A stretch of 64,000 nt of DNA from Syntrophomonas zehnderi OL-4 (GTDB lineage Bacteria > Bacillota > Syntrophomonadia > Syntrophomonadales > Syntrophomonadaceae). The notes under the pieces were generated by a model, which saw only the letters and a list, made by a program, of their open reading frames with translations, had not been told where the DNA came from and searched no databases. A program made the position numbers and the translations under genes. Location of the stretch: assembly GCF_000983115.1 (NCBI RefSeq), contig NZ_CGIH01000004.1:93139-157138 (forward strand), given 5' to 3'. Shown in pieces: positions 8,098-16,227 of the stretch (positions are counted from its first letter, which is position 1; each line of letters begins with the position of its first letter).

Positions 8098-9005
8098 CAG
8101 TCGGTTCCTCCCTCCGCCAAGGCTACAAAAACATCTTCCATGGTGGGTGCGGCTTCACTTATATGTAAGGTGGAAATACCCAGACGGGCTAAATGAAAGG
8201 CAATATCAGAGCGCGCTGTCGGGATATCATCCACTACCACAAGGTATTTGTAGCCGTAAAAAGATACATCCAGTAAACCGGGAACGCCATTTAGGATGTG
8301 AGGATCCCGGCTATCGATACGCAATTCCAGCAGTTTATGGCCGAAAGCCTGTCTTAGGCCGGCCGGGGAGTCAACCGCCTTTATTTGGCCGGCATTAATA
8401 AAGGCCACCCGGCTGCACAGTTCGGCTTCATCCATGTAGGGAGTAGAAACAAGTATGGTTATACCGGTTTGATTTAAACTATAGAGTATTTTCCAGAATT
8501 CATGGCGAGATTCAGGATCAACACCATAGGTCGGTTCATCCAGGATAAGGATTTCCGGTCGGGTAATCAAGGCGGTAGTAAGGGCCAGTTTTTGTTTCAT
8601 ACCGCCGGAGAGCTGATCAGCCAAGCGTTTCTTAAAATCCAACATTCCGGTTATTGCCAGTATTTCCTCGGCTCGGGCTATAATCGTTTTTTTGCTCAAG
8701 CCATACATGGAGCCAAAGAAAATGACATTTTCCATAACGGTTAAATCACCATAAAGGCTAAAACGTTGCGGCATATACCCCAGGTTTTGACTGGTTTTGC
8801 CCGGCCGGTCGGGTGGAGCGCCCGCCAGCCAAATGGTTCCTTTGTCCGGAGTGATAAGGCCACAGACGGTACGGATGAAGGTTGTTTTACCCGCTCCGTC
8901 CGGCCCTACCAGGCCGAAAACATCTCCCTTGGCGATGTGCAGGCTGACTTCATCCAGGGCTTGTACATATCCAAATCGCTTGCTTAACCCAACGCACTTA
9001 ATCAT
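8097..9005 (-). CDS. ABC transporter ATPase B (no switch histidine)
   Basis: 302-residue nucleotide-binding subunit with Walker A GPDGAGKTT (34-42), canonical signature LSGGMKQ (132-138), Walker B ILILDEP (Glu157) and D-loop GVDPESR. The switch position reads STPYMDE, so the catalytic histidine is replaced by proline (Pro189). It lies 4 bases downstream of the HlyD-like adaptor and overlaps the second ATPase gene. Together the pair would form one complete and one degenerate ATP site. Confidence 0.9.
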   Translation of the reverse strand: MIKCVGLSKRFGYVQALDEVSLHIAKGDVFGLVGPDGAGKTTFIRTVCGLITPDKGTIWLAGAPPDRPGKTSQNLGYMPQRFSLYGDLTVMENVIFFGSMYGLSKKTIIARAEEILAITGMLDFKKRLADQLSGGMKQKLALTTALITRPEILILDEPTYGVDPESRHEFWKILYSLNQTGITILVSTPYMDEAELCSRVAFINAGQIKAVDSPAGLRQAFGHKLLELRIDSRDPHILNGVPGLLDVSFYGYKYLVVVDDIPTARSDIAFHLARLGISTLHISEAAPTMEDVFVALAEGGTD

Positions 9006-9009
9006 TTAT

Positions 9010-9990
9010 TTACACCTCATCAAATATCACATCAGCCGGCATCCCGATTTTCAGAGTTCCTTTTTTATTCTCAAAACTGATTTTAACCGCAAAAACCACA
9101 TTCGTTCTTTCTTTAGGGGTCTGAATCGTTTTCGGGGTAAATTCCCCGCGGGAAGCAATATGGCTGACTATTCCGGTATAACGGTTATTATCGCCGCTGA
9201 CGGTAAAATGCACCTTTTGACCAAGTTTGATATGGGGCAAATCATCGGTGGGAATATAGACCTTAATCCACATTTTTTGCAGATCGGCTATTGTAGCCAG
9301 GGAACTTCCTAATGGTATAAATTCTCCCGGCTCATAATTGCAGTTTAAAACTGTACCGGTCAGGGGAGATGTTAACTGCAGATCCTGTAAAATACTCTCA
9401 CTTGCTTTCAAAACCGCTTTGCTTCTTTCCAGCTCGGCGGCCGCAGCATTAATCTGCTCGGGACGGCTGCCTGCTTCCAAAAGATTTTGCCGGGCTCGGG
9501 CTGTATCCAGGAGATAATTCTTCTGGGCGGCATTGGTGCGGGCTTGATCCAGGCTTTCCTGAGCCAAGGCTCCCTCCTTAAACAAGGCTTCAGCTCTATG
9601 CAGATCCCGGTTAGCTTTATCAAGATTGCTCTCGGCTATCTTGACATTGCCAACCGCTTCCATAATCTCCTGGGCTCTGGCCCCGGATTTCAAATCCTGC
9701 AGCTTGGCTGCGGCGGTCAGCACTCCCATGGCATCCCTTTCCTTCTGGGCCAGAAGATCGCTGCGGGAAAGCACCGCCAGCAGCTGATCCTTGTAAACCA
9801 TGGAGCCTTCCTGGAAATGCAAAGCCTCTACCGTACCAGGAGCACGTGCCGTAACATCTACGGTGGTCGCCTCAATAGTACCGCTGGCAGTAATATAGTT
9901 TGGATCTTTATCTGTATTAAGGTAGTAGATCCCGGTTGCGCCTAAAAGCATGATAATAAGCACAAGCAGAATGGGTTTTTTGTAAGTCAT
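9010..9990 (-). CDS. HlyD/YbhG-type periplasmic adaptor (membrane fusion protein)
   Basis: 326 residues. An N-terminal membrane anchor (ILLVLIIMLLGATGIYYL) is followed by a biotinyl-lipoyl half (ARAPGTVEALHFQEGS), a long coiled-coil hairpin (about residues 80-205, repeated AxxL/AxxN heptads), the second lipoyl half (LQLTSPLTGTVLN) and a beta-barrel. First gene of the efflux operon adaptor-ATPase-ATPase-permease-TetR. In a Gram-positive-type cell such adaptors act on the outer face of the membrane without an outer-membrane channel; Syntrophomonas-like cells have unusual envelopes, so its partner is unknown. Confidence 0.9.
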   Translation of the reverse strand: MTYKKPILLVLIIMLLGATGIYYLNTDKDPNYITASGTIEATTVDVTARAPGTVEALHFQEGSMVYKDQLLAVLSRSDLLAQKERDAMGVLTAAAKLQDLKSGARAQEIMEAVGNVKIAESNLDKANRDLHRAEALFKEGALAQESLDQARTNAAQKNYLLDTARARQNLLEAGSRPEQINAAAAELERSKAVLKASESILQDLQLTSPLTGTVLNCNYEPGEFIPLGSSLATIADLQKMWIKVYIPTDDLPHIKLGQKVHFTVSGDNNRYTGIVSHIASRGEFTPKTIQTPKERTNVVFAVKISFENKKGTLKIGMPADVIFDEV

Positions 9991-10052
9991 TAAAAAAACC
10001 TGCCTTCCTGGAAATGCATGTTAGCCTAAATTATCAAAATATTCACAATATA

Positions 10053-10082
10053 TTGACCATTTAAAACGACTGCGGATATAAT
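10053..10082 (+). promoter_or_regulatory. Sigma-A promoter toward CoA-transferase 1
   Basis: -35 TTGACC (10053-10058), 18-base spacer, -10 TATAAT (10077-10082). It is about 360 bases upstream of the gene at 10444, so the transcript would carry a long leader containing both downstream hairpins. Confidence 0.6.
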
Positions 10083-10274
10083 ATTACTAATCCGCTTAAA
10101 AACTATACTTTTTATCGGGTTTATTATTAAAAAAGATTTTCAACAGACGCGGATCATGCGGATTAATTAGACCCGGATTTTATACAGATCGGCGTCAACT
10201 TAAATAGCGACCCAGCCGGGTAATTTACGACTAACCCGGTTTAAGGTCGGGCTGAGTACCGGGGGATTTAATCT

Positions 10275-10314
10275 CAGCAGGTAAACTGATTTGTTATAAA
10301 TAGTTTACCTGCTG
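10275..10314. repeat. 13-bp inverted repeat in leader
   Basis: CAGCAGGTAAACT and AGTTTACCTGCTG are perfectly complementary around a 14-base AT-rich loop. No U tract follows, so it is not a classical terminator; it could be an operator for a dimeric regulator or an RNA hairpin in the leader of the CoA-transferase mRNA. Confidence 0.7.
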
Positions 10315-10443
10315 TCAGATTAGCATGTGTTAAGGAAGTTTTCAAGAGGTTTTTTTGAATATAAATTGCATGCGGAACAGATAGCAGGAATAAGTTCCCA
10401 TGCATGTCCATAATATTTAGGGAATAAATAGGGGAGGGGTAAA

Positions 10444-11763
10444 ATGAGGGATTGGCAAGAGGATTATAAGAGAAAGCTGACTACAGCCGAGGATGCGGCC
10501 CGGTTTTTCGCAAATGGTGATCTGATCGTGGCTCCTTTATCAAACGGGCAGCCTACAGCCCTGGCAAATGCAGTTGCCAAAAGGGTTTCCCAGGGGGAAT
10601 TATTCGATTTAACCTATGTTAGCGGGGTTGATGTACGCTGGTTTGACCTATACCAGCCTGATCTGGTAGGCAAGGTACTAATCGATTGCGGGTTTGTCGG
10701 GCCGGCTACCCGTCACTGGGTAGGGCAAGGTTTGTTTACCTATACGCCCTGCCGCCTGGGCGAGACGGTGGATATGGTCAGCCAGTGCCGCCGCGCCGAT
10801 GTGGTAGTAATGGTAGTATCGCCCATGGATAAACACGGTTTTTTCAGTACCGGCTGCAATGTGGACTGGGGCTGGGAGACTGCCAAAGTCGCCAATGCCC
10901 GGCATATCATCGTGGAAGTCAATGAAAATATGCCCCGCACATTTGGCAGCAACCATCTGCATATAAGCGAAATATCAGCCGTTATAGAAAACCATATACC
11001 GCTGTTTGAACTGCCCGAAATTCCGATTACACCTGCGGATGAAGCAGTCGGTCATTATATAGCTGATATGATCGAGGATGGCTCCTGTTTGCAGATTGGG
11101 ATTGGGGGTATGCCCAATGCGATAGCCAATTTCCTGGTTGATAAGAAGGAACTGGGGATTCATTCCGAAATGCTCACCGACACCATGGTAGACCTCTATG
11201 AACAAGGGGTGGTAACCTGTAATCGCAAGAACTTAAATCCCTATAAATGGATCGGCTCCTTTGCTCTTGGTACTCGTAAACTCTACGATTTTATCGATGA
11301 TAATCCGCTGGTGGAAATGCATTCTACCAAATATGTAAATGATCCTTATATTATCGGCCTTAATGATAACCTGATCTCTGTAAATGCCACTTTGGAAGTA
11401 GACCTGACTGGACAGTGTGCCTCTGAGGCCATAGCCTTTAAGCAGTATACCGGCACCGGCGGACAGCTTGATTTTGTGCAGGGAGCCTGGCGTTCCAAGG
11501 GGGGCAAATCTTTCCTGACCCTTTACTCTACCTATACAGACAAGGAAGGCAACCTGCAGTCTAAAATAGTACCTACCATGACCAACGGTATATATACGAC
11601 CGTATCCAGAACCGATGTTCAGTATGTCGTGACCGAATACGGGGTAGCCAATCTTAAAGGCCAGAACCTGCGTACCCGGGTCAAGGAATTGGTTAGGATA
11701 GCCCATCCCGATTTCAGGGATTGGCTGGAATTTGAAGCCCGCAAATTGAATTTCATCCCTTAA
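10444..11763 (+). CDS. CoA-transferase 1 (acetyl-CoA hydrolase/transferase family)
   Basis: 439 residues, the size of 4-hydroxybutyrate or butyryl-CoA:acetate CoA-transferases. The likely catalytic glutamate is Glu242 in HSEM, where the family forms a glutamyl-CoA thioester; the glycine loop GTGGQLDF and the SKGGKS segment are also present. It would move CoA between an acyl-CoA and a free carboxylate such as acetate. It is the most divergent of the three paralogues in this window (EAIAFKQYTGTGGQ where the others have xSSExxGLRQISG), so its substrate may differ. A GGGGAGGGG site precedes the ATG. A strong terminator lies at 11889. Confidence 0.9.
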   Translation: MRDWQEDYKRKLTTAEDAARFFANGDLIVAPLSNGQPTALANAVAKRVSQGELFDLTYVSGVDVRWFDLYQPDLVGKVLIDCGFVGPATRHWVGQGLFTYTPCRLGETVDMVSQCRRADVVVMVVSPMDKHGFFSTGCNVDWGWETAKVANARHIIVEVNENMPRTFGSNHLHISEISAVIENHIPLFELPEIPITPADEAVGHYIADMIEDGSCLQIGIGGMPNAIANFLVDKKELGIHSEMLTDTMVDLYEQGVVTCNRKNLNPYKWIGSFALGTRKLYDFIDDNPLVEMHSTKYVNDPYIIGLNDNLISVNATLEVDLTGQCASEAIAFKQYTGTGGQLDFVQGAWRSKGGKSFLTLYSTYTDKEGNLQSKIVPTMTNGIYTTVSRTDVQYVVTEYGVANLKGQNLRTRVKELVRIAHPDFRDWLEFEARKLNFIP

Positions 11764-11888
11764 AACACCGTTCGTTTACCGTATCCTTCTTAGCGCAGGC
11801 TTTGGTCTCCGCCAGGGAACAGACACTGATAATTAAGATTGGCTGGATTTACTCAGAGTCTATAGTAAATATGTTTATAATCTCCGTT

Positions 11889-11913
11889 GGGGAGGCCTCG
11901 GCCTCCCCTTTTT
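11889..11913 (+). terminator. Terminator after CoA-transferase 1
   Basis: GGGGAGG...CCTCCCC hairpin followed by TTTTT, about 125 bases after the stop codon. Confidence 0.8.
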
Positions 11914-12059
11914 CCTGCGGAAGTTAAGTTATTCGCTGCAGAGAAAAAGATAATCTTAATGGATCAGTTTGTTCCGTGTCAAAAAATTCCCGCATCTATA
12001 AAATTTCTCTGTTTTATAAATGATTCCCTGGCTTTTTTTATTTTTGACCGTCCTGTTGG

Positions 12060-12161
12060 TGTTAAGACATATTAACAAATGTGATAAATAAAGTTAACAT
12101 ATCTGTTAAGACATGTTGAATTATGCTGGCGAATCTGTTTATCTGTCAGGACATGATTCTA
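12060..12161. promoter_or_regulatory. Candidate enhancer sites (three repeats)
   Basis: Copy 1 at 12060-12077 is a perfect dyad TGTTAA-GACATA-TTAACA. Copy 2 (12104-12121) matches it at 14 of 18 positions and begins with the same 11 bases. Copy 3 (12144-12161) is weaker (TGTCAGGACATG...). Starts are 44 and 40 bases apart, about four helical turns, and end 36 bases before the sigma54 promoter. This spacing is typical of upstream activating sequences for AAA+ activators. Confidence 0.6.
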
Positions 12162-12196
12162 GACGATCAGGGCCGTTATTTGCCTGGTATTTTTTT

Positions 12197-12212
12197 TGGC
12201 ATGTTGTTTGCA
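12197..12212 (+). promoter_or_regulatory. Sigma54 promoter of activator gene
   Basis: TGGCATGTTGTTTGCA matches the -24/-12 consensus (TGGCAC-N5-TTGCA) with GG and GC exactly 10 bases apart. The GTG start of the activator is 31 bases further on. Confidence 0.85.
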
Positions 12213-12242
12213 GCATAAACTAATTACGAGGGGGCAAGTAAA

Positions 12243-14117
12243 GTGGAAAAATCCGAAATAGGTCAAAATGCAAATATTATTCAGATATCCAGCTTAAAAC
12301 GCAGCTTAGATGATTTGAATCTTTTCTACCAATTTGTTGAGAATATACCGGTGCCAGTTTATATGTTAAACGGCGCTCATTATTCGTATGTTAATCCGGC
12401 TATGATAAAGGCCATGGGTTATAGCTGGGAAGAATTGTCCGCCATGAATTGGTGGGATCCCGTTCCGCCGGAAATAAGGGAGGAAATAAAAGAACGAGGT
12501 TTTGCCAGACAGCGAGGTGAACCGGCGCCGGACTATTATGAGCTGCAGGTAGTAACCAAGAGCGGGGAGATCATATGGGCAGAGCATTTTTACAGTATCC
12601 TTTTTTTCGGCGGCAATCAGTACACGATTGCGGGCGCTTATGATATTACAGCCCGGAAACGGGCCGAAAATGAGCTGCAAGAAATACAAAACGATCTGGA
12701 GAAATTGGTTAAGAAGCGAACCGATGCCCTCCAGGAGGCGAATGCCCAATTAACTCGTTTTAATAAAAATCTAACCGATATTTTTGAAAATATGTCTGAT
12801 GGCGTTATCGTAATTAACGCCGCCGGTGAAGTGGAGGTATTAAATCAGGTTTTGCACCAAACCTGGGGGCCTTTGCTGGGCGAAATAGAAAAACGCCTTT
12901 ATGAGATGGCTCGCCGCGGAAGCAATACTTATATCTCTAATATGCTGGATCAACAGAGACCTTTTAAAGACGTTGAATTGATGATCCCTACGAGTCAAGG
13001 GGATATTTATTGCCTGGCTTCGGGTACCCCTATCAAAGGAGAAAAAGGCAAGCTTGATTCCATGATATTTTTTATTCGTCCAATTAAAGAAGTTCACAAA
13101 CTGGTTAATCGTTTTAGCGGTGCCTGGGCGAATTTTAATTTTGAAGATATCGTCAGCAGCAGCAGGGCGATGCAAGATGTGCTTGCAGTCGGCTATGCCG
13201 CTGCCGAAAGTATGTCCAACGTCCTTATACAGGGTGAGAGCGGCACCGGCAAGGAGCTTTTGGTGCAAGCGATTCATAATCACAGCAGCCGCCGTAACGG
13301 GCCATTTGTAGCCGTGAACTGCGGGGCTATTCCCCGGGAATTGATCGGCAGCGAATTGTTTGGTTATGCCGAAGGGGCATTTACCGGTGCGAAAAAAGGC
13401 GGAAATCCTGGAAAGTTTGAAATGGCGGCTGGGGGAACTTTATTTTTAGATGAAATTGGAGATATGCCCCTTGACCAGCAGGTAATTCTGCTAAGGGTAT
13501 TACAGGAGAAAAAGGTTACCCGCATAGCCGGCAATCGGGTTATCCCGGTTGATGTACGCTTTATATGTGCAACCAATAAAGATCTCTACCAGGAGATGCT
13601 GAAGGGCAACTTCCGGCGCGATCTTTATTATCGCCTGAATGTTATTTTTATTCAAATGCCCCGCCTGCAGGACAGGGCCGAAGACATCCCTTTGCTTTTC
13701 AAACATTTCCTGGAAAAAAGTGTGCTCAATCAAGGCCAGCCTATGCCGCGGGTTCATAACGATGTTTTTGAGATGTTGATGAAATATAGCTGGCCCGGTA
13801 ATGTGCGCGAACTAGAAAATATTGTAGAAAGGCTGATACATGCGGGTTTTGACGGGGAAATAAAGGTTGAACATTTGCCGCCGGAAATACGCAGCTTTAA
13901 TAATGACTTAGTTCCAATGCAGGAAAGTCGGCCCATATCTAATCCTCCCTCCCGGTATCTTACCGCCCGGCAGCGGCTGGATGAATTGGAGCGCAGCGAA
14001 CTGTTAAACCTGTTAAAAAGATATGATGGCAATATAGCCAAGATAGCCAGACATCTATCGGTTTCACGCAATACGGTTTATACGCGCTTAAAAAAATACC
14101 AGATAGAGTGGCGCTGA
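12243..14117 (+). CDS. Sigma54-dependent activator, PAS-PAS-AAA+-Fis
   Basis: 624-residue enhancer-binding protein. PAS 1 (about 25-140) is followed by a coiled coil (143-172), PAS 2 (173-285), an AAA+ domain (300-530) with Walker A GESGTGKE (331-338), the sigma54-contact loop GAFTGA (378-383) and Walker B GGTLFLDEIGD, and a Fis-type HTH (about 590-622; IAKIARHLSVSRNTVYTRL). There is no receiver domain, so the signal is probably a small molecule or redox state sensed by PAS. GTG start behind GAGGGGG. Its own sigma54 promoter and the one before CoA-transferase 2 suggest that it activates itself and that gene. A terminator follows at 14143. Confidence 0.93.
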   Translation: MEKSEIGQNANIIQISSLKRSLDDLNLFYQFVENIPVPVYMLNGAHYSYVNPAMIKAMGYSWEELSAMNWWDPVPPEIREEIKERGFARQRGEPAPDYYELQVVTKSGEIIWAEHFYSILFFGGNQYTIAGAYDITARKRAENELQEIQNDLEKLVKKRTDALQEANAQLTRFNKNLTDIFENMSDGVIVINAAGEVEVLNQVLHQTWGPLLGEIEKRLYEMARRGSNTYISNMLDQQRPFKDVELMIPTSQGDIYCLASGTPIKGEKGKLDSMIFFIRPIKEVHKLVNRFSGAWANFNFEDIVSSSRAMQDVLAVGYAAAESMSNVLIQGESGTGKELLVQAIHNHSSRRNGPFVAVNCGAIPRELIGSELFGYAEGAFTGAKKGGNPGKFEMAAGGTLFLDEIGDMPLDQQVILLRVLQEKKVTRIAGNRVIPVDVRFICATNKDLYQEMLKGNFRRDLYYRLNVIFIQMPRLQDRAEDIPLLFKHFLEKSVLNQGQPMPRVHNDVFEMLMKYSWPGNVRELENIVERLIHAGFDGEIKVEHLPPEIRSFNNDLVPMQESRPISNPPSRYLTARQRLDELERSELLNLLKRYDGNIAKIARHLSVSRNTVYTRLKKYQIEWR

Positions 14118-14142
14118 TTTGCTATTTTGCATAAAACCTACC

Positions 14143-14170
14143 ACGAGGGCGTTAGCCCTCGTTTTGTTTG
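14143..14170 (+). terminator. Terminator after sigma54 activator
   Basis: ACGAGGGC-GTTA-GCCCTCGT stem-loop followed by TTTTGTTTG. Confidence 0.85.
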
Positions 14171-14332
14171 TCGCCATAGATGCGGATAATGTGAATATGC
14201 GCGGCATAATAGACCTGGATAAGACAGATTTAGCGGATTTAAACAGATGTTTTTCTAACAGATAATATAATTCAGGGTTACCCGTAAGCAATCAGTGAAC
14301 TTCAGTATCTGCTTAATCTGATTCTGGTGTCA

Positions 14333-14345
14333 TGTTAAATTAACA
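14333..14345. promoter_or_regulatory. TTAACA palindrome, candidate activator site
   Basis: TGTTAA-A-TTAACA uses the same half-sites as the enhancer dyad at 12060 but with a 1-base instead of a 6-base centre. It lies 121 bases upstream of the sigma54 promoter. The different spacing makes its equivalence uncertain. Confidence 0.35.
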
Positions 14346-14465
14346 ATACTGTCCTGCAATAATGATAGTTGCGTAATGACAACATGACATAAGAACATAT
14401 GGCTATAGTTACCATAAATGTGCACTGATCTGGATTTTAGGCTTGATACAATAGGTTTAAAATTG

Positions 14466-14481
14466 TGGAATAAAAATTGCA
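14466..14481 (+). promoter_or_regulatory. Sigma54 promoter of CoA-transferase 2
   Basis: TGGAATAAAAATTGCA: GG and GC are exactly 10 bases apart, with a perfect TTGCA -12 element and a TGG -24 core. Confidence 0.8.
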
Positions 14482-14601
14482 TAATGGAATATTTATTAGT
14501 AAAACAACACGCAGCGAAAATACTCAAATTTTAACAAAAGAAAGGGGGGAGGGTTAGCTATTGCCTTTTATCAATATTGAGTAATTAAGGGAGGAAATGT
14601 A

Positions 14602-15972
14602 TTGAGTACTTATATGGAGGAATATAAGAGCAAATTAATTACGGCAGAAAAAGCTGCACAACTGGTACAGTCAGATGATCTGATAGAATATGGCGCCTTT
14701 AACACCAAACCAGTAGATTTTGATATAGCACTAGGCAAACGGGCAGGTGACGGTCTGCAAAGGGTATCCGTGCGTGGTTCTGGCACCGTTCCGCCGATTC
14801 CCCAGATAATCCAGATGGATCCCAAAGGTGAGACTTTTCAGTACTACAACTGGTATTATACGGCTCTCGACCGTGCGGCGGCAGAGCATGGCCTGTGCAA
14901 CTATGTTACCGTCAACTACCATGAGGCCTTGTCCATGTTCGGTAATGAAAAATACTATCATACCTGGCCTGATATCTGGATTGCTCAGGTCACACCTATG
15001 GACAACAACGGTTGTTTTAACTTTGGCATAGGAAATTCGCATAGTCGCTCTTGTGCACTTTTCAACCGGCGTTTGGCGATTGTTGAGGTTAATGAAAATC
15101 TGCCCTATTGTCCCGGCGGAAATGCTGAATACGTGCATATCAGCGAAATAGATTATATTATCGAAGGGTCTAATAGCCCGATATTCTGTTCTCCACCAGC
15201 CGATCCGGCTTCTCCCGAGGAGGAAAAAATAGCCAATTACATTATGGAAGAGATCCATGACGGCTGTCTTATCCAATTAGGCATAGGATCAATGCCGAAC
15301 CTGCTGGGCAATAAAATTGCGCACTCCGGCCTCAAAGATCTGGGTGTACAAACTGAAATGTTTAGTGATTGTTATGTTGAGATGTATAAACACGGTTGTA
15401 TAACGAATAGAAAAAAAGCTTTTGACCTTGATAAAAGCACATATACGTTCTGTCTGGGCACTCAGGAAACATATGATTTTCTAAATGGCAACCCCCGCTG
15501 TGCTTCGGTTTCGTGCGAATACTCCAACAATCCCATAGCTATAGCCCAGCATGAGAATGTTATTTCGATAAATAACATTATTGAACTCGACCTGCTCAGC
15601 CAGGTTTCTTCCGAGACGAATGGATTGCGGCAGATATCAGGAATCGGCGGACAGATGGACTGGACGTTTGGCGCATTTCACTCCAAGGGCGGCAAGGGTA
15701 TTCTAGCCTTTACGTCAACTTATAAGGATAAGGATGGCAATCTTAAATCCAGGATAAAACCTTTGCTGACTACCGGCTCGATTGTATCGGTGACCCGTCC
15801 TTCGGTGCATTATCTGGTAACGGAGAATGGAATCGTTAATATGAAATCCAAATCCGCCTGGGCCAGAACCGAAGCGGTTATCAACCTGGCTCATCCCGAA
15901 TTCCGCGATGACCTGTTAAAATCGGCTAAAGAAATGGGTATATGGTCGCGCACGAATCGCAATCCCTGCTAG
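14602..15972 (+). CDS. CoA-transferase 2 (butyryl-CoA:acetate CoA-transferase-like)
   Basis: 456 residues of the acetyl-CoA hydrolase/transferase family. The likely catalytic glutamate is Glu252 (QTEMFSD); glycine loop GIGGQMDW and SKGGKG follow. TTG start at 14602, with GGGAGGAAATG just upstream; the same MSTYMxEYKSKLITA beginning occurs in the third paralogue at 30565, which supports this start. In butyrate-oxidising syntrophs, enzymes of this family activate butyrate with acetyl-CoA; the exact substrate here is inference. Transcription is expected from the sigma54 promoter at 14466, tying it to the activator encoded upstream. Confidence 0.9.
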   Translation: MSTYMEEYKSKLITAEKAAQLVQSDDLIEYGAFNTKPVDFDIALGKRAGDGLQRVSVRGSGTVPPIPQIIQMDPKGETFQYYNWYYTALDRAAAEHGLCNYVTVNYHEALSMFGNEKYYHTWPDIWIAQVTPMDNNGCFNFGIGNSHSRSCALFNRRLAIVEVNENLPYCPGGNAEYVHISEIDYIIEGSNSPIFCSPPADPASPEEEKIANYIMEEIHDGCLIQLGIGSMPNLLGNKIAHSGLKDLGVQTEMFSDCYVEMYKHGCITNRKKAFDLDKSTYTFCLGTQETYDFLNGNPRCASVSCEYSNNPIAIAQHENVISINNIIELDLLSQVSSETNGLRQISGIGGQMDWTFGAFHSKGGKGILAFTSTYKDKDGNLKSRIKPLLTTGSIVSVTRPSVHYLVTENGIVNMKSKSAWARTEAVINLAHPEFRDDLLKSAKEMGIWSRTNRNPC

Positions 15973-16227
15973 GGTTAGGTATTAATAGACGCGATAACGC
16001 GGATATACGCGGATTTACGCGGTTTTATTGGGGAATAGACACAGATTACACAGATCAGACAGATTTACACAGCAACCTTAATTATGAACGAAGTTCATAT
16101 CAGTAGTACCCGCAGGGTGCAACCTTAATTATGAACGAAGTTCATATCAGTAGTACCCGTAGGGTGATCATTTATACAGCCGATTAGCCGATTATTGGGA
16201 TTATAAAAATGAAACGAGGGAGAGAAA
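15973..16227. other. Intergenic region with short repeats
   Basis: 255 bases holding three imperfect ACGCGGAT units (15988-16022), an ACAGATTACACAGAT-like stretch (16040-16072), and the tandem 47-base repeat at 16073-16166. No promoter or gene was recognised. Confidence 0.75.
16073..16166. repeat. Tandem 47-bp repeat, two copies
   Basis: Copy 1 (16073-16119) and copy 2 (16120-16166) differ at one base. Each unit contains two small hairpins, ATGAAC-GAA-GTTCAT and ACCC-GCA-GGGT (GTA loop in copy 2), joined by ATCAGTAGT. A diverged single copy is found at 41813-41856 and a partial one near 42291-42319, all in intergenic DNA. Confidence 0.9.

Larger units (their letters stand above)
9991..10443. 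other. Divergent intergenic region, adaptor / CoA-transferase
   Basis: 453 bases without a gene between divergent operons. It holds a plus-strand sigma-A promoter (10053-10082), a CAATATATTG dyad (10046-10055) overlapping it, a perfect 13-bp inverted repeat (10275-10314), and a second imperfect dyad GCATGCGGAAC / GTTCCCATGC (10368-10403) close to the CoA-transferase gene. A weak adaptor promoter candidate on the minus strand uses GATAAT near 10030-10036. The 10140-10200 part has degenerate ACGCGGAT-like repeat relics. Confidence 0.6.
11764..12242. other. Intergenic region with terminator and sigma54 control sites
   Basis: 479 bases without a gene. The left half ends CoA-transferase 1 transcription (hairpin at 11889-11913); the right half contains three copies of a TGTTAAGACATRTT-like site at 12060, 12104 and 12144 and a consensus sigma54 promoter at 12197-12212 for the activator gene. 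Confidence 0.8.
14118..14601. other. Intergenic region, activator / CoA-transferase 2
   Basis: 484 bases without a gene. Contains the activator's terminator (14143-14170), degenerate GCGGAT-type repeat relics around 14180-14250, a perfect TGTTAA-A-TTAACA palindrome (14333-14345), and a sigma54 promoter (14466-14481) giving a leader of about 110 bases. Confidence 0.75.

Noticed and set aside
11887..12075. 62-codon plus-strand frame after CoA-transferase 1
   Set aside because: Starts inside a terminator and overlaps the enhancer repeats; no ribosome site or homology.
16073..16166. Tandem repeat as a CRISPR array
   Set aside because: Only two directly abutting units with no spacers and no cas genes.
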